Source of the DNA: an uncultured Muribaculaceae bacterium
GTDB taxonomy: Bacteria > Bacteroidota > Bacteroidia > Bacteroidales > Muribaculaceae
Direction: 5' to 3'
Assembly (NCBI GenBank): GCA_905209725.1
Contig: CAJLTZ010000100.1
Coordinates: 1-7,193, forward strand
DNA: 7,193 nucleotides
The translations under genes and the position numbers were made by a program. Numbering within the stretch: the stretch's first letter is position 1; the number at the start of each line of letters is the position of its first letter. Positions 1 to 5,808 of the stretch are shown in pieces. The notes under the pieces are model-generated. The model ran no database searches. It was not told the origin of the DNA and saw only the letters and a program-made list of their open reading frames with translations.

Positions 1-257
1 GGCAGAATGTGACAATCATGCCGGGCGTACATATTGGCGACGGAGCCATAATCGGCACAAATGCCACGGTTGCCTCCGACATTCCTCCTTTTTCGATAGC
101 CGTGGGCAATCCGGCAAAAGTCATACGCCGCAGATTTGACGATGAAATGATAGACTTGCTGGAGCGTCTACAATGGTGGAACCGTCCTATTGAAGAGGTT
201 GATAAATTGATTCTTATACTCTCAAATTCTGATATAACCCAGGCAAAATTGATATAG
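1..257 (+). CDS. Left-handed beta-helix acetyltransferase (CatB/Vat-like), C-terminal part only
   Basis: The gene enters from the left edge; codons are in frame from base 3 (Q-N-V-T-I-M-P-G), so the GTG at base 9 is internal, not a start. Hexapeptide-repeat sequence is visible (VHIGDGAIIGTNATVASDI), followed by the family's hallmark turn PPFSIAVGNPAKVIRRRF and a C-terminal helix with the QWWNRPIEEV stretch. Xenobiotic O-acetyltransferases of the CatB/Vat type have this arrangement: coil, then GNPAK loop, then a helix with a WW pair. These enzymes are cytoplasmic trimers that use acetyl-CoA; the GNPAK loop lies at the acyl-donor site. The substrate cannot be told from this fragment: chloramphenicol, streptogramin, or a sugar (polysaccharide O-acetylation) are all possible. 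The catalytic histidine would lie upstream of the window. The stop is TAG at 255-257. Confidence 0.85.
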   Translation, partial: QNVTIMPGVHIGDGAIIGTNATVASDIPPFSIAVGNPAKVIRRRFDDEMIDLLERLQWWNRPIEEVDKLILILSNSDITQAKLI

Positions 258-309
258 CGGAATATCTCCGCATTCAACACGATTAAATTGTGGCCTTACC
301 TGAACGAAC

Positions 310-362
310 AAAACAGTGGGTTAAATTGTCTATAAAGACGTGAATATTTAACCCACTGTTTT
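310..362 (+). terminator. 17-bp perfect inverted repeat, probable bidirectional terminator
   Basis: Bases 310-326 (aaaacagtgggttaaat) are perfectly complementary to 346-362, with a 19-nt loop. The right arm ends in TTTT and the left arm starts with AAAA, so both strands offer a hairpin followed by a short U-run. It would end the acetyltransferase transcript. Unusually, the hairpin ends only two bases before the ATG of the next gene at 365, so it could instead act on translation of that gene. Confidence 0.65.
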
Positions 363-364
363 AT

Positions 365-1780
365 ATGAAGAAAACGCCCCAGCGCTTGAGGAGCTTCGCT
401 CCCCCTACCCGGGACAAAATTTTTATATGGAGTGCCGTGATTGCCGGATGCGGTATCATGGCTTTACTTGGTCGTCATGCTGCGATAACCCGTTTCGGCA
501 CTGACGAATTTACCGGCAATGTTCTATTTGCCGTTTTCTTTGTCCTCACAATCGGTCTATATTGCGGATTCCAGTCGGCAATCGAAAGTCTGTTTGACCG
601 TATCTTCCGCAGAAAGGAGAGCGTTGCCATAATGAGCACACCTGCCAGAGAAGAAATTGAGGTCACAGTTGTCGATGACCCTAAGAGCAAAATGGAGTTT
701 TCCACATCTGCTGAAAATACGGTAGTGGAAGAAGAACCATACTTTACCGAAGATGATTATCCGGAAGATTATAGTGGCGGAGAAATCGTTGAGGATAAAG
801 AGCCTGATGAAGCCCGATATGTCCTGATGGATGGCAAAAAAGTATATGAAGGTCCTATTGACGTTGATGATGTCGTGTTCGTGGAACTCGAACATAATAT
901 CCGTGAATACAGCAGTTTGCAGGAGCGCATAAAGGCTCGCGGCGAATATCCTTATTTCGAGGATTATATGGGCGGCCATGGACTTGATGAGGTTCTGGAG
1001 TCGGATGCCCTATATAACGAATGGGTAAGCCTCCAGCCCAAGCATATCAAGAAAGAACTGGAACTCGGCATTTATCGTGTACGTGCCTATCCGGAGTCTA
1101 ACGACAAGATTGGCTGTTTTACAAAGACGGCGAAAGAGAACCGAATCAAGGAGGACAACGGCAATATCCGCATCGAGGAATGGGAAGAGGAAGCGTATAT
1201 CTCCGCTAACGGTGACGTGTATTATCCTGACCAGCTGGAAGCCGCTATAAATGCGATGAAGTCAGACAATGAACAGACTGAGATACAGCAGAAACTTCTC
1301 TCACAGCATGAACTGTGCAATGCCGCACACGAAGAACTCAAAGAGGAGGACATGAGATTCAGCATGGCTCAGATTGAGTTTCTTTGCGCCTACATCACCT
1401 GCATGATGCAACCCTATCTTGATGCCGACGAATTACAGAAACTTCATCACAACGCGAAGATATGGACAGTTCATGCCATGCCGCCTTTCACTCCGGTAAA
1501 TCTTCGAAGCAATCATCTGACAAAGGAGGATTTGAAACATTTAGGCTATAATGTCGGCAAGTTCCTCAGACTCCAGGGCGGAGTCATCGCCCGTTTCGTT
1601 AAGAAGGTATTTGAGAAGCCCTTTGAAAGCACCCAGATTCGGACAATCGAACAGAAACTCAGAGAAAGTAAATCAACCAAAGAAAGGATCCCCATCCATA
1701 CCCGCGACCAGATGGACAAGCTGTTCAAGCACTTTCAGCGGTATGGCAATATCAATTTAGACATACTCAATAGAGCTTGA
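365..1780 (+). CDS. Two-TM membrane protein with acidic linker, function unknown
   Basis: 471 aa; I do not recognise the family with confidence. From the N-terminus: a basic start (MKKTPQRLRS); a hydrophobic segment at about residues 19-36; a second at about 51-70; a strongly acidic, low-complexity stretch at about 94-149 (many E/D, EEEPYFTEDDYPEDY); a mixed charged middle; and a soluble, more basic C-terminal domain from about residue 330 to the end (AQIEFLCAYITCMMQ ... GGVIARFVKKVFEKPFE). The sequence suggests an inner-membrane hairpin anchoring a large cytoplasmic domain. The ATG at 365 is the best start: it includes TM1, and an in-frame stop lies at 341-343. No Shine-Dalgarno is visible and the start abuts the hairpin ending at 362. 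It is transcribed alone and ends at a strong terminator (1803-1844). Proteins of this layout sit near conjugative or mobilizable DNA in Bacteroidales, but a transfer role is only inference. Confidence 0.8.
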   Translation: MKKTPQRLRSFAPPTRDKIFIWSAVIAGCGIMALLGRHAAITRFGTDEFTGNVLFAVFFVLTIGLYCGFQSAIESLFDRIFRRKESVAIMSTPAREEIEVTVVDDPKSKMEFSTSAENTVVEEEPYFTEDDYPEDYSGGEIVEDKEPDEARYVLMDGKKVYEGPIDVDDVVFVELEHNIREYSSLQERIKARGEYPYFEDYMGGHGLDEVLESDALYNEWVSLQPKHIKKELELGIYRVRAYPESNDKIGCFTKTAKENRIKEDNGNIRIEEWEEEAYISANGDVYYPDQLEAAINAMKSDNEQTEIQQKLLSQHELCNAAHEELKEEDMRFSMAQIEFLCAYITCMMQPYLDADELQKLHHNAKIWTVHAMPPFTPVNLRSNHLTKEDLKHLGYNVGKFLRLQGGVIARFVKKVFEKPFESTQIRTIEQKLRESKSTKERIPIHTRDQMDKLFKHFQRYGNINLDILNRA

Positions 1781-1802
1781 GATAACCCTATTCTGTCATA
1801 TC

Positions 1803-1844
1803 AGCGGATAACAATGGCGCAATCGCCAGAGTTATCCGCTTTTT
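1803..1844 (+). terminator. Rho-independent terminator after the two-TM protein gene
   Basis: A compound stem: agcggataac (1803-1812) pairs perfectly with gttatccgct (1831-1840). An inner stem tggcg (1815-1819) / cgcca (1824-1828) is closed by a CAAT loop, and two-base internal bulges separate the two stems. A run of five T (1840-1844) follows directly. It lies 22 bases after the TGA of the upstream gene and insulates the toxin-antitoxin operon. Confidence 0.9.
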
Positions 1845-1848
1845 CGCT

Positions 1849-1890
1849 ATCCTAAATGTAGGATGCACCCATATAAGCCATTGTCCTACA
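1849..1890 (+). promoter_or_regulatory. Candidate operator repeats of the toxin-antitoxin operon
   Basis: atccta (1849-1854) and taggat (1859-1864) form a perfect 6-bp inverted repeat with a 4-base gap. A further copy, tcctaca (1884-1890), is the exact inverse of tgtagga (1858-1864). Ribbon-helix-helix antitoxins bind short inverted or tandem sites upstream of their own genes, so these three TCCTA half-sites are candidates for autoregulation. They lie 20-60 bases upstream of the -33 element rather than over the promoter, so the assignment is tentative. Confidence 0.4.
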
Positions 1891-1907
1891 ACTATTTTCC
1901 TTGAACG

Positions 1908-1939
1908 CTTGTTATTGTAATACAAATACATTAACTTTG
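1908..1939 (+). promoter_or_regulatory. Bacteroides-type promoter of the toxin-antitoxin operon
   Basis: CTTG at 1908-1911 (-33 element) and TAACTTTG at 1932-1939 (perfect match to the -7 consensus TAnnTTTG) are separated by 20 bp. This is the layout used by the primary sigma factor of Bacteroidota. The antitoxin ATG is 19 bases downstream of the -7 element, giving a short leader without a visible Shine-Dalgarno. Confidence 0.75.
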
Positions 1940-1958
1940 CAGCATAAAATATTACGAT

Positions 1959-2216
1959 ATGGATATAGCACTTCCCAAAAAGAATCAGAGTTTCCGACTG
2001 CCGGTAGAACTTATTGAACGGCTGCGCCAACTTGCCAAGCGTCAGAACAGAAGCCTCAACAACTACGTTGAAACTCTGCTACTTGATGCTGCATACAATG
2101 AGCCTAATGAGACAACACTTGCGGCTATGAAGGAAGCCCAAAGTGGTGCATTGCGCAACTCCACCCCTCTTGATTTATCCTCAGTAGAAGCGATGGAACG
2201 CTCCATGGGATTATGA
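1959..2216 (+). CDS. Ribbon-helix-helix antitoxin of a YafQ-type toxin-antitoxin pair
   Basis: 85 aa. Residues about 8-45 fit a ribbon-helix-helix DNA-binding fold: a short strand (NQSFRLP), helix A (VELIERLRQLAKRQN) and, after a turn (RSL), helix B (NNYVETLLLDAAY). The charged, flexible C-terminal part (about 48-85) is the expected toxin-wrapping region. It would bind and neutralise the toxin encoded just downstream and repress the shared promoter. The genes overlap by ATGA (2213-2216), the classic arrangement for coupled translation in such operons. The start is supported by the promoter at 1908-1939. The pairing and the fold are well supported; the exact antitoxin subfamily is not. Confidence 0.85.
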   Translation: MDIALPKKNQSFRLPVELIERLRQLAKRQNRSLNNYVETLLLDAAYNEPNETTLAAMKEAQSGALRNSTPLDLSSVEAMERSMGL

Positions 2217-2488
2217 AGAAGCTACACCCCACTACACAATACAAAAAGGATTACAAGCGGTTCCGTAACAATCCCAATAAACTGAAAAAACTGATGGCAG
2301 TTCTCAATATGCTTCAGTCTGAAACTCAGATTCCATCTGATTATAATCCTCACATGCTTACCGGAAACTATGCCGGATATATGGAATGCCATATTGAAGG
2401 CGATTTTCTATTGATATGGTTTGACCCGGACACCGACCAAATAGACCTTGTCCGTCTCGGTTCTCATTCGGAACTATTCAGACAATAA
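2213..2488 (+). CDS. YafQ/RelE-superfamily mRNA interferase toxin
   Basis: 91 aa, the normal length for YafQ toxins, which cleave mRNA on the ribosome. The sequence follows the family from end to end: a basic N-terminal helix (TTQYKKDYKRFRNN), then HMLTGNYAGYMECHIEGDFLLIWF, then DLVRLGSHSELF at the C-terminus. The residues equivalent to the E. coli YafQ active site appear intact: H47, H60, D64, H85 and F89 (E. coli H50, H63, D67, H87, F91). E. coli W68 corresponds to F65 here. The toxin is therefore probably functional. It overlaps the antitoxin gene by four bases and is followed 37 bases later by a terminator. The module sits outside the mobilization operon and may stabilise the surrounding accessory DNA (inference). 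Confidence 0.92.
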   Translation: MKKLHPTTQYKKDYKRFRNNPNKLKKLMAVLNMLQSETQIPSDYNPHMLTGNYAGYMECHIEGDFLLIWFDPDTDQIDLVRLGSHSELFRQ

Positions 2489-2525
2489 TCCTATTATCCA
2501 GTTTAATTCAGGAAACGTATTTTAC

Positions 2526-2572
2526 GTCCATAACTTGACGGCTTCAAACCGCAAGTTATGGACATTTCTTTC
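2526..2572 (+). terminator. Rho-independent terminator of the toxin-antitoxin operon
   Basis: gtccataacttg (2526-2537) is perfectly complementary to caagttatggac (2552-2563). An inner cgg/ccg stem (2539-2541 / 2549-2551) and a 7-base loop add to it, and a T-rich tract (atttctttct) follows. It lies 37 bases after the toxin stop. Confidence 0.85.
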
Positions 2573-2823
2573 TGCAAAAACTTTATTTCGATTGAAGTAG
2601 TCCCTTATAGCGAAAAAGTCTTCGCTCTTTGCATAATCGAGAATTGCTAAGACCTCAAAAGCAGATGGGCGCTCTCACGCTGCTATTTTGGTTATGGCGC
2701 GTTCAGACTCGGCCTATTCATTTGAGATTAGACATAAGCGCCAACATCACGTGTTTAGCCGTATTTGACCCCGATTCTATCCCCTCGTCTTACATGATTG
2801 CTTACCGGACAGTTTTGTTTGTT
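2573..2823. other. Non-coding stretch between toxin-antitoxin operon and WG-repeat gene
   Basis: I see no credible gene on either strand. Open frames here lack family resemblance and start context. The stretch contains a 6-bp stem (agcgaa 2609-2614 / ttcgct 2621-2626, 6-base loop, then CTTT), which might be a second weak terminator. It also contains the motif ttaccggacag at 2802-2812, discussed in the findings as a possible IS-end remnant. The region may be decayed mobile DNA; nothing in it proves this. Confidence 0.5.
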
Positions 2824-3591
2824 TTAATCCGTATTCCAACGATTAGATTCGTCTCCCTCGTATGCGTCTAATGCATCTGGTAATTCTCCGTAAGGATAAT
2901 AGCCTGTACCGTTTCCGCGGAATAAGCTGCTATTACATTCTTCCTTTAATCCTACAATTTCACCATAATGATTTATATAGCATGGTACAGCGAACTTACT
3001 ATCTTTATAAACAAGTGCTTTACCATCAACGAAATGGTTATACTCATTTCCTTCTTTATATCTCGCTTCTATTATTTCCCGGCCTGTTAATGAAGCGAAG
3101 CCTACTTTGCCATTTGCAATAAACCCAAAAGTAAATTCCCCAGCATCAAAAATATCATCATACTTCGGTTGCATAATTATGTCAACCTTATCGCTTAACG
3201 GTCTATAACTTGCTAATCCAGATAATCCATCTTTCTCTGTTTTAATGAAAATAGTTTCCTCAGTCTGGTAGAATAGTGTCAGCTCATCATAAATAGGACT
3301 TAAGATTGTTTCACCTTTAATATTTCGTAGGCCCTTATATTTTTTACTTGAACCGTAGGCTCTAATATTGGCAAAAACTCCAATTTTGGGAAATTTCTCA
3401 ATTTGAGCAGGAGTTATAGTTTCGCCATATACAAATAGACAATCTAATGTAACATCGGGGAAAATGCATCCGTAGAATTGAATGGTTTCACTATTTGCCC
3501 AATCTAAAGGCGAATAAGCCCTCTCGTTGAGTTTCTGTATAAACCCAGAAGCCTCAGATCTGTTATTAAAAATTATTTCTTTGTATTCCAT
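2824..3591 (-). CDS. Degenerate WG-repeat protein
   Basis: 255 aa on the minus strand (ATG at 3591, TAA at 2824-2826). The centre carries at least four divergent WG-type (KWG) repeat units, pattern G-h-h-x3-G-x-x-I-x2-P-x-Y-D. They are YKGLRNIKGETILSPIYDEL (about 85-104), a unit with DGLSGLASY ... IIMQPKYDDI (120-147), GKVGFASLTGREIIEARY (161-178) and KFAVPCYINHYGEIVG (199-214). The signature tryptophan is missing from all of them. The N-terminal 80 residues are a separate mixed alpha/beta-looking segment; the C-terminus is acidic and aromatic (YYPYGELPDALDAYEGDESN). No signal peptide is visible, so the protein is probably cytoplasmic. WG-repeat proteins are beta-rich scaffolds of mostly unknown role. 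The gene is visibly more AT-rich than the mobilization genes beside it, stands alone and runs opposite to every neighbour, consistent with separate acquisition. Confidence 0.8.
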   Translation of the reverse strand: MEYKEIIFNNRSEASGFIQKLNERAYSPLDWANSETIQFYGCIFPDVTLDCLFVYGETITPAQIEKFPKIGVFANIRAYGSSKKYKGLRNIKGETILSPIYDELTLFYQTEETIFIKTEKDGLSGLASYRPLSDKVDIIMQPKYDDIFDAGEFTFGFIANGKVGFASLTGREIIEARYKEGNEYNHFVDGKALVYKDSKFAVPCYINHYGEIVGLKEECNSSLFRGNGTGYYPYGELPDALDAYEGDESNRWNTD

Positions 3592-3595
3592 AGCG

Positions 3596-3603
3596 CAAAA
3601 TTA
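3596..3603 (-). promoter_or_regulatory. Possible -7 element of the WG-repeat gene
   Basis: On the minus strand TAATTTTG matches the TAnnTTTG consensus exactly, but it ends only four bases before the ATG at 3591, so the transcript would be essentially leaderless. No good -33 TTG lies at the right distance, so the call is weak. Confidence 0.3.
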
Positions 3604-3793
3604 ATCATTTTCGCTGACATAGCAGGTTTCTACTCCTTACTTAACGGAAACACGTTGGCAAAGTCAAGCGAAGTTAGTTTCGCAATGTCTAAAATAGCAA
3701 ATCACATCTCACTCACAGGCCATGCCTGAGACTACGATTCGACCAATCGAACGTTGGAAGCCTAAAACGAACCACCATTCCCAGTAATCTTTA

Positions 3794-3813
3794 AAAATCA
3801 CCGCAAAATCACC
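3794..3813 (+). repeat. Phased 9-bp direct repeat AAAATCACC
   Basis: AAAATCACC occurs at 3794-3802 and again at 3805-3813, an 11-bp period, about one helical turn. A partial third copy, ttttTCACC, lies at 3825-3833. Helically phased short direct repeats are typical binding sites for Xis-type, integrase arm-domain or initiator proteins. The HTH excisionase-like gene begins less than 200 bases downstream, which makes it a candidate ligand (inference). Confidence 0.55.
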
Positions 3814-3887
3814 CCTTCCCTCAATTTTTCACCATACAAATTCTTTCATCTTTTCAGTCCTATTTATCAGAGGGTTAACACTTGCCA

Positions 3888-3932
3888 AGCGGTTATTTTG
3901 AGGGAGTGAGAATGGTTAATTTGATAACCGCT
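3888..3932 (+). promoter_or_regulatory. Inverted repeat over the -33 region, candidate operator
   Basis: agcggttat (3888-3896) is perfectly inverted at ataaccgct (3924-3932), the arms flanking the -33 TTTG at 3920-3923. A second pair, agtgag (3905-3910) and ctcact (3935-3940), is interleaved with the first. A protein bound here would cover the promoter, so autoregulation by the HTH protein is plausible. Confidence 0.45.
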
Positions 3933-3951
3933 AACTCACTATTTTACTTTG
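3920..3951 (+). promoter_or_regulatory. Bacteroides-type promoter of the mobilization operon
   Basis: TTTG at 3920-3923 and TTACTTTG at 3944-3951 (7 of 8 positions of TTTG-type -7 TAnnTTTG) are separated by exactly 20 bp. Transcription would begin around 3955-3960. This places the real start of the first gene at the ATG at 3990, because the upstream TTG at 3882 would not be in the transcript. Confidence 0.6.
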
Positions 3952-3989
3952 CGTTAGAATTTCAAACGAACTTCAAAGCCAAAGTAAAT

Positions 3990-4376
3990 ATGGAAACATC
4001 ACCACCAACCTTCGACCAGCTGCCACATGTGGTAAGCGGTCTCTCCGAGAAACTCGACCGAGTGCTTGAACTGCTTGAAAAGGCAGGTTTCACCGGCCAC
4101 TCCAAACAGTCCAAGCCCTCGCGCAGACTCGTGTATGCGAAAGAGGCTTGCCAGATAATAGGCAAGTCACTTTCGAGCCTCTACCGCGGCATAAAAGCTC
4201 CGAATGACCCCATTCCGAGCTACAAGCGCGGCAAACTCCTCTATTTCTATGAGGACGAACTGTACGCATGGATTGAGAACGGACGCAAACATTCCGTCGC
4301 TCCTTCCCTCGCCGAAACAGCGGCTGCCATAACCGCCGGAATGAAACGCCGTCCCCGTGGAGGATATAATTTCTAA
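3990..4376 (+). CDS. Excisionase-like helix-turn-helix protein (HTH_17 type)
   Basis: 128 aa from the ATG at 3990. An open frame extends upstream to a TTG at 3882, but that part overlaps the promoter and reads as non-coding, so I use 3990. Domains: an amphipathic, probably coiled-coil N-terminal helix (about 14-33, VVSGLSEKLDRVLELLEKAG); a basic linker; a MerR/excisionase-like winged HTH at about 48-97, with VYAKEACQIIGKSLSSLYRG as the recognition part, PIPSYKRGKLLYF as the wing and YEDELYAWI as the closing helix; and a basic tail (MKRRPRGG). Such proteins bend DNA at attachment sites during excision, or regulate neighbouring genes, in Bacteroidales mobile elements. It heads the mobilization operon; the next gene starts four bases after its stop. 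No integrase is in view, so a purely regulatory role cannot be excluded. Confidence 0.8.
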   Translation: METSPPTFDQLPHVVSGLSEKLDRVLELLEKAGFTGHSKQSKPSRRLVYAKEACQIIGKSLSSLYRGIKAPNDPIPSYKRGKLLYFYEDELYAWIENGRKHSVAPSLAETAAAITAGMKRRPRGGYNF

Positions 4377-4380
4377 GTCT

Positions 4381-5769
4381 ATGGAAAGAGATTACACACA
4401 ATCCACGACCAACGCATTTCCGGTGCATGTGCTACCCGAGAGATTACAGCGCATCATCCGTGAGTTGCATGACAGCAACGGCTTTCCGGTCGACTACACC
4501 GCAGCATCAATGATGGCCGCTATATCGGTTGCAGTTGGCAATTCTCATCGCGTGGAAGTGAAACGCAACTGGCACGAATCGGCAATCCTTTATATAGCGA
4601 TTGTAGGTCGCCCCGGAGCCTGTAAGTCACATCCGCTGGCATTCGCAATGCGTCCGCTCGTCAACGCCGATTGGAAAAACAATCTGGACTACCAGAAAAG
4701 GTATGCCGAGTATCAGCAGGCGATAGCCATGAGTCGCAAGGAACGTGTTCACGCCGGATTCGAGCAATTCCCCAAAGAGCCGAAACGTCTGCGCTATCTC
4801 GTGTCGGATGTTACGCAGGAGGGACTGAGTGCCATTCACTCCCACAATCCGAGAGGTCTGTGCCTGTGGGTTGATGAATTGTCGGCATGGTTCAAGAACT
4901 TCACCCGCTACAACAACGGCTCTGAGGAACAATTCTGGCTGTCGGCATTCAACGGTCGCACGACAATGTCTGACCGCAAGAACTCACAGAACTCCATCTT
5001 CATCAAGCGACCTTTTATTTCGGTGGTAGGAACAATACAGAAACGTCTGCTTACCGGACTTGCCAACGGTGAGAGAACAGCCAACGGATTCATTGACCGC
5101 ATTCTATTCGCCATGACGGAAACATCCGGCAAACCGAGATGGCAGGAGGATGAGGTAAGCGAAGACCTCGACAACGCATGGGAATCCATACTTACCGCTA
5201 TTCTCTCGGTGGAGTGCCGACTCGATGATGAAGGGGAACCGATACCTATAATTGTGCGGTTTACTCCGGCGGCGAAGCGGGCACTCTATGAATGGCAACA
5301 CCGGAATGCCGAGATGTGCGACAACGAGATGAACGACACGGTTGTCAGTTTCTTCTGCAAGCTCGAAATCTATGTAATCCGATTCAGCCTGCTGTTGCGA
5401 ATGGCGCGATGGGTGTGCGATGAGGAGCAGTCGCCTCCCGAAGAAATCGGAGATAACGAGGTAGGCGGAGCAATCGAGTTGGCGGAATACTTCCGACACA
5501 ACGCCCTCGGCGTACTCACCTGCATCAGCGAGGAGAAACTGAACGAACTCCACCGCACGGTGTATGACCATCTCGCCGAGGAGTTTTCGACAGCCGACGG
5601 CATCCGTGTGGCAGCGCGGTTCGGGATGAAAGACCATACCTTCAAGATGTTTATCACCCGCAATCTCAACACTCTCTTTCGCCGTGTGCGTCAAGGCCTC
5701 TATCGTAAGCAGTCATGTTACTCCGCTAACAATGTTACTCCTGCCGACGATGAAAGCAAAACAGAGTAA
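4381..5769 (+). CDS. DUF3987 P-loop ATPase (primase/helicase-associated)
   Basis: 462 aa from the ATG at 4381. An in-frame GTG at 4357 would overlap the previous gene and is less likely, although the GGAGG nearby at 4358-4362 could serve as a distant ribosome site. The protein has a clear P-loop NTPase core: Walker A GRPGACKS at residues 76-83, Walker B LCLWVDEL with D165-E166, a sensor-like strand ISVVGTIQ, and NGFIDRILF with an arginine (R240) that may act in trans. This is the DUF3987 family, widespread in Bacteroidales mobile elements, often next to or fused with primase domains. The C-terminal third is helical and ends in a winged-helix-like segment (AARFGMKDHTFKMFITRNL). The likely role is ATP-driven processing or replication of element DNA; no primase domain is visible here. 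It lies between the HTH gene (4-base gap) and the DUF3408-like gene. Confidence 0.88.
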   Translation: MERDYTQSTTNAFPVHVLPERLQRIIRELHDSNGFPVDYTAASMMAAISVAVGNSHRVEVKRNWHESAILYIAIVGRPGACKSHPLAFAMRPLVNADWKNNLDYQKRYAEYQQAIAMSRKERVHAGFEQFPKEPKRLRYLVSDVTQEGLSAIHSHNPRGLCLWVDELSAWFKNFTRYNNGSEEQFWLSAFNGRTTMSDRKNSQNSIFIKRPFISVVGTIQKRLLTGLANGERTANGFIDRILFAMTETSGKPRWQEDEVSEDLDNAWESILTAILSVECRLDDEGEPIPIIVRFTPAAKRALYEWQHRNAEMCDNEMNDTVVSFFCKLEIYVIRFSLLLRMARWVCDEEQSPPEEIGDNEVGGAIELAEYFRHNALGVLTCISEEKLNELHRTVYDHLAEEFSTADGIRVAARFGMKDHTFKMFITRNLNTLFRRVRQGLYRKQSCYSANNVTPADDESKTE

Positions 5770-5808
5770 ACTGATGATTGCCAATAACAGCACCATCGGC
5801 AGACGTAT

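Larger units (their letters stand above)
3592..3943. other. Non-coding control region upstream of the mobilization module
   Basis: This AT-rich stretch lies between the divergent WG gene and the mobilization operon and has no credible gene. It holds several short stems: gcgaa/ttcgc (3668-3672 / 3679-3683), caggc/gcctg with a CAT loop (3716-3728), and overlapping cgatt/aatcg and ttcga/tcgaa pairs in 3735-3751. It also holds the phased AAAATCACC repeats at 3794-3813 and the inverted repeat at 3888-3932. This is the likely left-end or regulatory region of the mobile element, but no attachment site could be proven because no integrase or second copy is in view. Confidence 0.5.

Noticed and set aside
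257..271. Small hairpin gcgga/tccgc overlapping the acetyltransferase stop
   Set aside because: Only a 5-bp stem with no T-tract; the much stronger hairpin at 310-362 is the better terminator candidate.
557..979. 140-codon minus-strand open frame
   Set aside because: It is antisense to the acidic linker of the 471-aa protein; its phenylalanine/isoleucine richness simply mirrors GAA/GAT codons on the other strand.
2629..2871. 80-codon open frame on the plus strand
   Set aside because: It overlaps the 3' end of the WG-repeat gene, has no promoter or family resemblance, and its composition is unlike a protein.
3735..3751. Overlapping TTCGA/TCGAA stems reminiscent of a tRNA T-arm
   Set aside because: No acceptor stem, anticodon arm or correct T-stem spacing could be found on either strand.
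3882..3989. 36-residue N-terminal extension of the HTH protein from a TTG start
   Set aside because: It spans the inverted repeat and the promoter, so it would lie upstream of the transcription start; the ATG at 3990 gives a normal domain layout.
5104..5694. 196-codon minus-strand open frame
   Set aside because: It lies wholly inside the DUF3987 gene, whose plus-strand product has clear family motifs; it is an antisense shadow of that GC-richer gene.
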